Assembly: GCA_903772945.1 (NCBI GenBank)
Contig: CAICTM010000062.1
Span: 62,001-126,000, forward strand
From: Seminavis robusta
Lineage: Eukaryota > Bacillariophyta > Bacillariophyceae > Naviculales > Naviculaceae
Reading direction: 5' to 3'
DNA length: 64,000 nucleotides
How positions within the stretch are numbered: the stretch's first letter is position 1; every line of letters starts with the position of its first letter. The notes beneath the pieces were generated by a model. That model worked only from the letters and a program-made list of their open reading frames with translations. It did not search any database and had not been told where the DNA came from. A program made the position numbers and the translations under genes. Of the stretch, positions 1-9,078 are shown one piece after another.

Positions 1-467
1 CGAAGATAATCAATCAATGCTATCCGAGAGGCCGAGAGGGCTTCGGTCAGGAGCGCTAACAAGAAGCTATACACACAGGCACCTCGGAATTTCCCGGGCA
101 TGTTCAGTTGCCAAGATCGCACATAATATGCCAGACAAGGAGGCAAAGACTTTGTAGAATTGTCGTGTCCATGATGATCCGAGCCCCCTCTACTTGACAT
201 TCCCAAGGACCACCTGAATCCATCCATGAACACAGTCATGTACATTCCGTGACAGAATGTACTATTCTGGGAGTCATCATGGTGGTGATGATGATTGTCG
301 TCTCCTTGGAGTACTTGTGATTCAGCTGCAACCATACCGGTAGCAGCTGAAACTTGTGGTTGGGATGCTATTGATGATTCGACAGAGATTGCGAACAACA
401 CTGCCACCGATAAGAGGAAAACGAAGAGCACCTGCTGTCGCCAGATCCTGATTCTATGCAGCGCCAT
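1..467 (-). CDS. Ctr-family copper transporter, 3' end cut by window edge
   Basis: The reading frame opens at the ATG complementary to 465-467 and stays open for about 155 codons to base 1, so the C-terminus lies outside the window. A signal-peptide-like or first hydrophobic stretch covers about residues 13-30 (VLFVFLLSVAVLFAIS). A His-rich run (NHHHHHDD) follows, then the methionine motif HGMYMTVFMDGFRWSL near residues 76-91. After it comes the helix ending YSFLLALLTEALSASR. Ctr/SLC31 proteins move Cu(I) through a trimer lined by Met motifs and have an E-x-L-K/S-x-x-R signature after a short linker; that pattern is visible here. The gene is head to head with the RING gene that starts at 729. 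The missing last helices, with the usual GxxxG, could not be checked. Family assignment is by motif only. Confidence 0.72.
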   Translation of the reverse strand, partial: MALHRIRIWRQQVLFVFLLSVAVLFAISVESSIASQPQVSAATGMVAAESQVLQGDDNHHHHHDDSQNSTFCHGMYMTVFMDGFRWSLGMSSRGGSDHHGHDNSTKSLPPCLAYYVRSWQLNMPGKFRGACVYSFLLALLTEALSASRIALIDYL

Positions 468-728
468 CGTTTGTGTTGAAGGACTTGCTTCAGCGCTTTC
501 GGATAACATATATGTATAGTCCAGTAGTCCACAAGATGTCAAGGTCAATACATGTAGTGATAGTGCCATGCAAATTTCGGTCGCTCCATTGTGTTCCGCG
601 TTTTGCGTGAAAACGAAAAATATCGAAGTCGGTGCCATCACAGCTCTGCTGTATTGACGCAACGGATCTCTCTGTTATTCGTCCACTTTTCCCCTTTTGC
701 TGCCAGCAAGCAAGCACGAAATAATAAG
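468..728. promoter_or_regulatory. Shared upstream region of two divergent genes
   Basis: This 261-base gap lies between the start codons of the copper transporter (minus) and the RING/TRAF protein (plus), so both promoters and 5' leaders must fit here. No clear TATA box or other core motif was recognised. The plus-strand frame is open upstream of 729 as far back as 591 but has no ATG, which is why the start was placed at 729. Confidence 0.4.
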
Positions 729-3086
729 ATGACGGATGAGTCTACTACTAACAATGAAAGCGACGACGGTCCCAGAGATGCTGATGTAGCTGCTGCGCGC
801 TCGGCTTTCATTGAGTTTTCATTTCATGGTGGAGCCCAAGGACCTGGGACGGACAACACTAGCGCTGCTACAGACGCAGACACCATGGCGAATCCTGCTC
901 CGACCAATCAAGATGTTCCTGCCGCTGCTGTTGGTGGGGAAAATGCCAACACAAATACCAATCGTCCTCCTGGTGCCATGCCTGGTGCCCCTCCAGGCCG
1001 ATTCTTTGTCGGTAGAGGCCATCCTCACCACCACCGAGGAGGAAGGGGTCCCATGAGAGGCGGCCCGAGAGATCTACGAGGAGGACGGTTTGGCCCTCCT
1101 CATCAGCGGATTCACATACGATTAGACGGCCGTGGTGGACGAGGGGGACGATTCCCCATTCGAGCCACCGTCAACGGGAGAGCTCATCCGGCTGTCCGTG
1201 TCAATTTTCATGGACCAAACCATAATAATAGGCCTGCTTTCAATACTGGCAACAACAACAACAATCCACAACAACCCCGTCGTCATGGTCCTCATCCACA
1301 CCATCAAGTTCATATTGGAAACCGATTACCCAGACTGCAACCACAGGTTGTCCCAGAAACGGGTCAACAGTTTAGTTCGAATAATGAAGGTGGCAGCATC
1401 AATGACAGTGACGTAGATGATGCCTTCAAATGCTCTATTTGCTATGATATCATGAACGATCCCGTGGGCTGTGGCAAGTGTGCCGCACGATTCTGCTTTG
1501 CTTGCTTGCGGAGAGTGACAGAGTTAGCACTCATACAGCAACAACAACAACAACTACAGCAAGGGCTTCCTCCTGGGACTAACAACAACCCACCAAGGTG
1601 TCCTGTTTGCCGATCCGAAATTGCCGATCCGGAGGATATTGAGCACGATGCCAACTTGAGAGGCCGGATTGAACAATTGCCTCCCATCCCTTGTCGCTAT
1701 CAAGGATGCCCAGAAATGATTCGCATTCATCATATCGGCAACCACGAAAATGTTTGCCCGCACGTCAAAGTCCAATGCCGATATCAATCTTTTGGTTGCC
1801 AATGGACTGGGAAACGAGGCGACCTCAGTGCACACGAACAGAATGACTGCCACTTGTCACGCGTCTCCGAGTTGGTGGAGAGATTCCGAGAAACTCAAAT
1901 CCGCATGGCACACCTCCACCAGACTGTCATGGCCAATGGCAGCATGATGGAACTCCAGAGGATTCGCATGCAAAGAGAAAGCAATCAGGTCTCCATTGGG
2001 AATCTCTTCCATCATATCCAATTCGTGCACATGTTGACATGCTGCACGCCTCGCTTTCTGCTTTCCAAGGACATTTGGGCTTCGTTTCATGCCGATCCCA
2101 TGGGCAGAGCTGTAGTGGCCAATTTTTGTACACTGTTGCCAACTGCCATCGTTACTGTCAAAACGATGGCCGCATTCTATCGGCAAATGATTGTCGCATC
2201 CCATCACCTGCACGAATCCGAGGACAGGCTATTTGACTTTGTGGATGGATTATCTCTTTTGTTAATCCTGGGCTGTTTGGCGATCATTATTGGCATTGGG
2301 CTCTTTGCAGACCCAGCTGCGCCTCATGTGTGGCAAACGTTGGCTCTCCCATGGCCTCAGCGGTTGGGAGGTGCCCAACGCTTGGGCAGCACGCATATGA
2401 TACAATACATTGTGACAATAGCCATGCTGGGAACTCATGCATGTGCTTTGGACAGTGCAACCAATACATTTCGGGCAACTCTCATGTGGGCTTGGTTGTG
2501 TTTGACTTCCACTTTTTTCCCGGCCGTCATAGTTTTCATGACGATGGCCACCAACGGAATGCCTTCAGCCGTGAACGACCAATCGGCTCAAATTGTGTTT
2601 CAAGCGGGAAGAGCTGTGCGGCCTCTGTGGTTTAGCTTTTGTTATGCGTTTCCATGTTTGGCCTTTGGGGTACTGCCCTGTCTCGATGCAGCGGTGTTAC
2701 TGTACGTGGGACGTGAATTCGTGAAGCGAGTTCTGTTGGTAGAGCGCGTCCTTCAGGTTGGTGAAGGGGAAACATTTGGAAATGTCTTTACCAATGTACC
2801 ACTCCCTGCTTTCTACGTATACATTGGAGCTCGCGCGGCAATGAGGGCAAATGAATTTCCTCGTGTGGAGTGGATGCAGAGCTTTGACTTTGTCGCAGTT
2901 GCCATTCTGGTTATCACGACCAAGTGTCTTCTGTGGAGGACCATCAAAGCTGCAACTCAGGTCGGCCTCTACATTATGAACCAAGCAAGGATGCGAAGCA
3001 GCCCGCTTCGATCGGAGACCAGTGGTTGTGGCACCGCCATGTTTACCATTTGGTGTCTCCTGTTGGGAGCCCTTGTGGTTACCTAG
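729..3086 (+). CDS. RING finger and TRAF-type zinc finger protein with multipass membrane tail
   Basis: Single-exon gene of 785 residues. The start is the first ATG of the open frame. The N-terminal ~220 residues are low-complexity, rich in Gly, Arg, His, Asn and Pro. A C3HC4 RING begins at Cys235 (CSICYDIMNDPVGCGKC) and closes with CPVCRSEI, with a Gln/Asn-rich insert inside the domain. It is followed by TRAF-type zinc fingers (CRYQGCPEM ... CRYQSFGCQW ... H). The C-terminal half has about six hydrophobic segments, for example LSLLLILGCLAIIIGIGLFA and a final FTIWCLLLGALVV. RING plus TRAF fingers normally marks an E3 ubiquitin ligase. The membrane-spanning tail suggests it acts at a membrane; which one is not evident. 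The long soluble N-terminus lacks a signal peptide. Confidence 0.8.
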   Translation: MTDESTTNNESDDGPRDADVAAARSAFIEFSFHGGAQGPGTDNTSAATDADTMANPAPTNQDVPAAAVGGENANTNTNRPPGAMPGAPPGRFFVGRGHPHHHRGGRGPMRGGPRDLRGGRFGPPHQRIHIRLDGRGGRGGRFPIRATVNGRAHPAVRVNFHGPNHNNRPAFNTGNNNNNPQQPRRHGPHPHHQVHIGNRLPRLQPQVVPETGQQFSSNNEGGSINDSDVDDAFKCSICYDIMNDPVGCGKCAARFCFACLRRVTELALIQQQQQQLQQGLPPGTNNNPPRCPVCRSEIADPEDIEHDANLRGRIEQLPPIPCRYQGCPEMIRIHHIGNHENVCPHVKVQCRYQSFGCQWTGKRGDLSAHEQNDCHLSRVSELVERFRETQIRMAHLHQTVMANGSMMELQRIRMQRESNQVSIGNLFHHIQFVHMLTCCTPRFLLSKDIWASFHADPMGRAVVANFCTLLPTAIVTVKTMAAFYRQMIVASHHLHESEDRLFDFVDGLSLLLILGCLAIIIGIGLFADPAAPHVWQTLALPWPQRLGGAQRLGSTHMIQYIVTIAMLGTHACALDSATNTFRATLMWAWLCLTSTFFPAVIVFMTMATNGMPSAVNDQSAQIVFQAGRAVRPLWFSFCYAFPCLAFGVLPCLDAAVLLYVGREFVKRVLLVERVLQVGEGETFGNVFTNVPLPAFYVYIGARAAMRANEFPRVEWMQSFDFVAVAILVITTKCLLWRTIKAATQVGLYIMNQARMRSSPLRSETSGCGTAMFTIWCLLLGALVVT

Positions 3087-3583
3087 CGCTAGCAAGATAG
3101 AACTTCACCACTGGACGAGGTCCAACACGAAAGGACCATCAAGCCAATCCAACCTCGCCTCTAGTAGAAGAGCACCGATAAAAATGTGCCATGTGAACGC
3201 TAATGAGCTGGTCTTCCGGTGCTAGTGCTGGAAAAGTGTAACACCGCGAAGACAAGCAGGGACCATATTATGCAGCTAAGCAAAATAGTTCCATCTGCAT
3301 TGATAGTGCAGTATCCTTGAACTGAAGGATTATTGTTGCTACTGTAGCGTGATGTACGAGTAGTGATAAAGAATTGTGTAGTTCTACAGGTTGAATAGAC
3401 GACTATTCTAGTTGAGCTGAGATGGAGACGGATTATAGAATCCATTCTGTGGGTACCCGGTAGTCTAGCCATAGCATACAGTAGCTAGGAAAGAAGAGTC
3501 TGCCTGGAAATAGGATCAGGACATGGAAGGGAATGCAATCCTCCAGATATCGGTAGGGTAGCAGTAGCAGGGTGCGTCTTTGA
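3087..3583. other. Intergenic spacer
   Basis: About 500 bases between converging genes. No supported gene, RNA or repeat was seen; a 90-codon minus-strand frame at 3200-3472 has no family features. Confidence 0.5.
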
Positions 3584-4511
3584 CTATGTAGAATTCTCTT
3601 CCATGGTGATGAACTTGTCTGTTCTCAAGTCATTTGATATAGTCACCAGAGGTTTGTTGGTATGGGTTGTTGTTTGATCCAAAGTGTTCTCGTCAATTTC
3701 TTCATTTCCAAAATAAAGAAACAGCAGTACCGAAAAGACAGTATACAATGCTGCCAAGAACATGCAGGTTACAGCAAGAACCGTGGCTAACCTTTCAATT
3801 TCATAGGGTTCTGTCTTGTTATCTTCGCCCTCTCTTCCATCTTGTCTCCAGTCCTCAACCTGAAAGTAATGAAAAGATAATGAGAACAACCAGTGTTAAA
3901 AAGGATCCCGCGAAAGGAACGATGCACCCCGCTTTGGCACGTACTCGGACTTCACCAAACACCACTGCGCAAACTAGCAGCAAGTTGGCAAATATAACAA
4001 TAGCCCCTCCAAAGATGCCTAGCCTCAGCTTGGAAGACCCAGTAGTGGAGAAACATGGCGCTATGTAATCGCCTCGTAATGATGTAAAGCCAACAATCGC
4101 TGTTGACCCAAACAACGAGAGAGCCACAGCCATAGCCATTGTGTAGAGAGCCACAAAAGTCATGCTGTTGGATGATATACTGGCCAGCTGCATCAGGTAC
4201 TCTATTTGTCGATCCGCTGAATTTTGATCTTGACTTCCATGATTGCATCCCTCTTCCTCGCCTTCTCCTTCGTCTTCTCCCTCACCCCCTTCTTCTTCTT
4301 CACATCCATCATTGTTCCGTTGATAATAGTCGTCTGTCAGTTGTGATTCGTAATATCTCTCCATCCGCATGTAGTGAGCGTGCACTTGACATGTGAGGAT
4401 CACCGCCAGCAGAAAAGCCAGCAATGTCATGACAGTTGCGATGGTCCATGTAAACGCCACCAGTGCTCGTTTATCGGAGAGGAAACCACCGCATAATGAT
4501 GGGGCTATCAT
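3584..4511 (-). CDS. Four-transmembrane protein of unknown function
   Basis: Two exons, complement(join(3584..3859,3945..4511)), giving 280 residues. The 85-base intron has donor GTACGT and acceptor TTTCAG and joins in phase 0, which restores a fourth hydrophobic helix. Visible parts in order: helix one near residues 15-40 (MTLLAFLLAVILTC), an acidic loop of Glu/Gly/Asp repeats, helix two (FVALYTMAMAVALSLFG), helix three (IFGGAIVIFANLLLVCAVV), then exon two with helix four (LAVTCMFLAALYTVFSVLLFLYFG) and a short polar tail. The layout is tetraspan-like, but no tetraspanin CCG motif is present and no family was recognised. The start is the only good ATG upstream of helix one. Confidence 0.6.
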
Positions 4512-5441
4512 TCTGTGTGGATTGCTGTGTGGCCGGCCTATTGTACAGTGAAACTCGCTATCTTTGCTACTAGCCTAGTTTGCCATATAGTACAGACGAT
4601 GATGGAGGAGGGTTCCAAGATAGATGATGGATGGTCTACGACGATGAAGATGGATGATCGAAGAGGTGAGAGATGGAGTTGCTGCAGCGTGGAGTTTGGA
4701 ATGACATCCGGGATAAAAGTGATTATCGCCACACGCCGTTTAGAAGGAGCTTATCCAATGCGCTGTATCAACGGAACTCAGGACGACGTGAGCCAGGCCA
4801 ACATTGAACCCTATTTCTACTGTACCGGTACTTGTTGGTCCCAGCTATTTCATTCATCCATACACGTACTGCATGCACGATTCAATCTATGGGGCCCACA
4901 GCTCCACGTACCGTAAAAGTATATCCCAGAACTGAGAGGAATACTGAGAGCCTGTACGAGTAGTAGGGGATCCTACTGGTGTATCGATCGAGGTATCAAG
5001 GTACACCCAACACCTGGTGTATGCTTGGTTGATCAGTTCGTTTATACCACTGAGGAGGTCACGTCCTCGACCGTAAGAAAAATGAGGCTCGCACCTCTAC
5101 TACTCACTGTTAAGATAACGTCGCACCTCTTTGGTTGAGTACGTTTTCGAAAAGGCCAAGCTACTAGCTAGCTAGCTACTACCGGTAGTAAGAACGTTCG
5201 AAAAGCAGAAGTCGCTACCAGTAGCTAGCTACCACTACATACGTTGCACAAGTGGCTACCGGCACGAAAACGAAAAGCGAAAAGCCACAAAAATCCGCAA
5301 GTCCTCATGTAACAGACTCACTATAAGGCATGGCAAGCATGCTCAATAAACTAAAGTAAACAAACTACTGAGCACGAACAATGCAAAGATCCTCATGCAG
5401 AGTGCCCATAATGGTGTCCTGCTTGATGGCAGCAGTAATAT
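4512..5441. other. Intergenic spacer with CTAGCTAG clusters
   Basis: No convincing gene. Bases about 5160-5235 hold clustered short palindromes (AGCTAGCTAGCTA, ACCGGTAGT) like those in other spacers of the window. The left end of the Crypton relic probably lies somewhere in 5300-5440. Confidence 0.4.
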
Positions 5442-5759
5442 TCAAAACACTTCCTTTGTAATGCTCCTCAATCTTGGAGATGACCCAAGCTGGAGCTTTC
5501 TGAGCATTGACAAGTGTAGCCATGAGAGTCCAGAGTGGCTTCCTCCTGGAGTAGGTTGACTTGCAAGCCTGATATCATCAGCAGTGAAGTTCTTGGCTGG
5601 CTTGTTGCCACCAATACCATGCATCCACTCTTGCCAAGCAGAGCCAACAGTTCTGTACTTGGCTAGCTTGGCAGGCCTACTATCAGCAGGGGTGGTGGCC
5701 ACAGCTTGTCTGTACCTGAGGCTAGTCTGGCCATTCCGGCGAGTCCTTTCCACAGTCAA
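5442..5759 (-). pseudogene. Crypton GCR1_C-like DNA-binding tail
   Basis: An open piece of about 105 codons reading TVERTRRNGQTSLRYRQ ... KYRTVGSAWQEWMHGIGG ... LHLSMLRKLQLGSSPRL. The V-x-x-x-W-x-E-W-x-x-G pattern resembles the GCR1_C domain found at the C-terminus of many fungal and stramenopile Cryptons. It is out of frame with the preceding coiled segment unless the intron near 5827-5906 is removed. It belongs to the same relic. Confidence 0.5.
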
Positions 5760-6843
5760 CCATTTCTAAAAAGATTACCATCTACCTGATCAGGTGTTGC
5801 CATCCTTGGAGGCTGAACAGCAATCCTAAAAAGGATACAAAAATACATAGTTAGCAGCAGTAATAGCCATAGTTGCAATAGCCAACAGCCACAAGTCCAC
5901 ACTTACCTGCAAATATTTCCATTGAGTTTCGTCAGCTCCGCGCCAAGCCAAGTCTCCAACCAACCTCTCAAAGCAGCAGCCGAACTGTCGCGGGTCCTAC
6001 CTTCTTGCGCTATGAGCTGCTGGAGCTGGTTGTGCTGCGCAATAATCCTTGTCAGAATCTCCTCGTTCGTTCGTACCTGCTGTTGCGTTTGCATAGCCGT
6101 CACCTGCCGCGACTGATTGGCAACTTGACGAGTGCTTGCCTGGCCGGTCGTTCCCTAGTGCCACCAGCCTGCCAGCCCCACCGCCACCTCCCGTATCCAT
6201 CGGCTCGATTTTCGTGAGAGCTTGGTTGTGTGTGCGTCCAAATAGAGAGAGGCACTTTCACCACAGGGTTGACGCCAACAGGAATATCGGATGCCTCGTA
6301 CGCATCTTGGATTAACACGAACGGGAGGCTCCATCCTCTCCTCCCAAGATTCGTCAAGACAGACAGAAGAGGCAGAGCCAAGTGAAGTGAAATGTCGTTG
6401 ACACCGTCGTAAAACGCATGCGCTTGGCACCACATGCTCAATCAACCATCGGGAGTCACTCTCCTGGCATCCGGGTGTAGCTTGTAGGCAATAGGAGCCC
6501 CCATGCAAAGCTTTTCGGCAACACGAGCGTCGATCCAGGGCTGTTCAGGCGAAATGTAGGCACAACCCGTCCAGACAAGAGACCTCCAGCGACAATCGAC
6601 TCACCTTGTAGCACCCATTGTCTGCCAGTACTCTCCATACGAATTCTGCTGTAAGCTATCAACCCTTAGACTAGGAGAGAGCCACAAGCCCAGAATGATG
6701 CCAGACTGCACGACAGTACAAGATGTGCAGCTGCAATGGCGTGATCGTGCGAGCTGTTGCTGGGAGCCAACTTAGGATCGCTTTCGGAGTAAAGAGAATG
6801 CATCTTCCCGACCAGCGGCGCCATACCGTAGTTGAAGGACGCC

Positions 6844-7590
6844 TCATGTAATTCGCCAATCCGAGCATAGCACAAAAGTCGGTATCCATCGACCCAAGAA
6901 TGATTTGGTCAGGGCATTGTCGTTCTTCCGAAATATTCTTGGACCAATCACCTTGCAACTGAGCGCAAAAGGGAAGTCTGGATGCGGCTTGTAGTCGGAA
7001 TACTTCAACTTGGAGATGTCGTCCGTCCTGGTGATGAGATGGACTTGCTGCTTCAACATGCAGGCTGTACGGATGGTCGATTCAAAGCTCCCTTTGCCGT
7101 AGAGTTCATGGACCACCTTGCGATACTCAGTTTCCGTCAAATCCCTGGTGGCACAGGACTTCTTGCCGCGGTGTTGAGTCTCCGCTTTCTTGACTTCCTT
7201 GACCACTTCGTTCACAGGATCGGACTTGGTTGGATTGCCGGAGGTTCCATTCCATGTGGCACCTTTGATGGGCATGTAGAAGGAGATAGCCTTCTTGTCT
7301 TGCTCAAGAGTAGAGGAGCGGCAAGTTGGATTCTGCTCGAGGTCTTTGAAGTCAACATCGGTCGTACCATACGCACGCCATTTCAAGTAGTCGGCAACGT
7401 GGTGTGGTTGGATGCCGGCCAAAGCACTAGGTTGGAAGCGAGCCGCCTTGGTGTATGTCCTCTTGTGCAGCCAGCTCATGAATTTGACGAAGAGACGATG
7501 GTAATCCCGGTTGTACTTGGGCTGTTCCGTGGGTGCTTCAGGCAAATCCGGCACGTCTTCCAACCCAAAGGCTGCTCCAGCATTGGCCAT
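6844..7590 (-). pseudogene. Crypton recombinase, N-terminal and central part
   Basis: This is the longest open piece of the element, 248 codons starting with MANAGAAFGLEDVPD. It covers the SAM-like DNA-binding part and the beginning of the catalytic region (RDLTETEYRKVVHELYGKG, LITRTDDISKLKYSDY). The Arg of RTDD sits where tyrosine recombinases carry the first catalytic Arg; this is inference. Around 6950 the homologous reading moves to the next frame, where SKNISEERQCPDQ and DTDFCAMLGL continue. A one-base loss near there would explain it. A 232-codon plus-strand frame opposite is a shadow. Confidence 0.65.
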
Positions 7591-8207
7591 GGTGGAGCAA
7601 TTCTTTGGTCAACTAAGCAATTGTTGGTTGAGCTGGAATTTTGGCAGAGTTCCTTTATAGAGTTGAAGGATTGGAAATAATGAGGAAAACTGAAACTGAA
7701 CTGAACTGAACTGAAGAACTGAACTGAACCGACTGGCTAGCTAGCTATCGGTACCTGTACGGAGACGATCGATCGCGAGGGATTTGCCCGTTGTTCGTCT
7801 CTTTATGCACGGGATTGCCTTGAGTATGCGGCAACACTGTACGTACGATTGATTCGATTGACTGAGTATTCCACAACGGAGTGGATCGGTGGATCTCATT
7901 GGATTCGATTCGGTATGTGTTAGGATACTTAGGGCGAAATTGGAATCCTCTCAGTATGTGGATTGGTCTTATGTATACAGGCGCCCCTGTTATATCTTGG
8001 CTGTTGCAGTTTATTTAATAGTGAGAGTCTTATTGAGAGGATCTTTGTTTCAATGACTGCAGATACTGTAGCATTTCTACGTAGCATACCATGCCAGATC
8101 CTGACAGTATGTGAGATCCACTAGTAGTAGGGGGAAGCACATACTGACACTGTGCAACTACTGTTGCAGAAATGTAGTACCGTACGCGTACTCGTATTTG
8201 GATGCCT
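7591..8207. other. Spacer between transposon relic and foldback repeat
   Basis: No gene seen. The stretch has CTGAACTGAA short repeats near 7690-7725 and a CTAGCTAGCTA run near 7736-7746. Any 5' leader of the Crypton would lie at its left end. Confidence 0.4.
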
Positions 8208-8659
8208 CCATTTTTGACGAAAATTCAAAATCAATTTTTGAAAAAATTACTTTATTAAATTGCTTGAAATGGTCAAAAAGACCTTCAGTTTCCATGCTAC
8301 CTCCTACAGTACTAATCTCCTGATCACCATTATCAGGGTAGCTAATAAGATTGATAAAAAACTTCACTGTTTATGATATTGGGGTATCAGGGGTATCTGA
8401 GTAGGTTTTTTATGCATTTCCATGCTACCTCCTGATCACCATTATCTGGGTAGCTATGCACAATAAACCTAGTACCAGTAGTCGACTACTTTCATACCCC
8501 TGATACCGGTACCCCATTGTCATACAGTTTATTCACCTTAGCTACCCTGATGGTGATCCCAAGGTACTAGTACTGGTAGCACGGAAAATGAAGGTCTTTT
8601 TGACCATTTCAAGCAAGTTAATAAAACATGATTTCAAAAAATGATTTTGTCAAAAATGG
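8208..8659. repeat. 452-bp imperfect inverted repeat (foldback or MITE-like)
   Basis: The left end reads CCATTTTTGAC and the right end is its reverse complement, GTCAAAAATGG. Moving inward, the arms keep pairing: TTGCTTGAAATGGTCAAAAA followed by GACCTTCA on the left matches the complement at about 8599-8622. GATCACCAT...AGGGTAGCT pairs with a counterpart near 8539-8556, and GGGGTATCAGGGGTAT pairs with ATACCCCTGATACC near 8493. A second copy of CCATGCTACCTCCTGATCACCATTAT is present inside (about 8420). The whole block can fold on itself nearly end to end. No coding frame is present. It is AT-rich compared with its flanks. Target-site duplications were not evident. Confidence 0.7.
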
Positions 8660-9078
8660 TGCGGTGCGCCCCAGAAGCCAGACTGCGGTAGCTACAGTAC
8701 CGGTAGACTTGCCTGTTCCATCAATTCTGAATCGAATCGAATCAGAATCTGATGCCCACATCACCCTACAAAAGAAGGCGGGTTGTCATTCGGCTCAACT
8801 CTCAACTCTGTTCTGTATGCCGAGGTATCTTTGCTTTTTTGTCGTGGTTCACGCCAAACGGTTGCACCCTTGCCCATGGAAAAGTGCTTGATGTACTTGC
8901 CCAGCAATGCCCAGAAGATGACCAGCGAGTGACTCGGATCAAGGATCAAGGGTCCTTCATACCATGTACCGTTACGGCTAGCTCGCTAGATAGGCATACA
9001 AATGGTTCTTTCCTCTTTATTATCTTATGAATGGTACTATTGTTCACCTTCTTTTTGGGTACAAAGTCTACGGGCTCA

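Larger units (their letters stand above)
5442..7590 (-). mobile_element. Decayed Crypton-type DNA transposon (tyrosine recombinase)
   Basis: A minus-strand coding region can be followed from the ATG at 7590 to 5442, but it changes frame several times. In order it shows an N-terminal core-binding-like region (YHRLFVKFMSWLHKRTYTKA), a central part matching the Ndc10/Crypton recombinase type (SKNISEERQCPDQ, GSMDTDFCAMLGLANYM), a downstream stretch (LIEHVVP, FYDGVNDISLHLALPLL), a Gln-rich coiled segment near 5903-6103, and a GCR1_C-like DNA-binding tail (AWQEWMHGIGGNKP). Cryptons are DNA transposons that use a tyrosine recombinase and lack terminal inverted repeats, so ends are hard to see; none were found here. 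At least three frame changes show this copy is dead. A likely spliceosomal intron (GTAAGT...TTTTTAG) lies near 5827-5906. Confidence 0.7.

Noticed and set aside
1857-2213. 118-codon minus-strand frame
   Set aside because: Antisense shadow of the RING/TRAF gene.
6982-7680. 232-codon plus-strand open frame
   Set aside because: It is antisense to the recombinase piece of the Crypton and its translation shows no domain.
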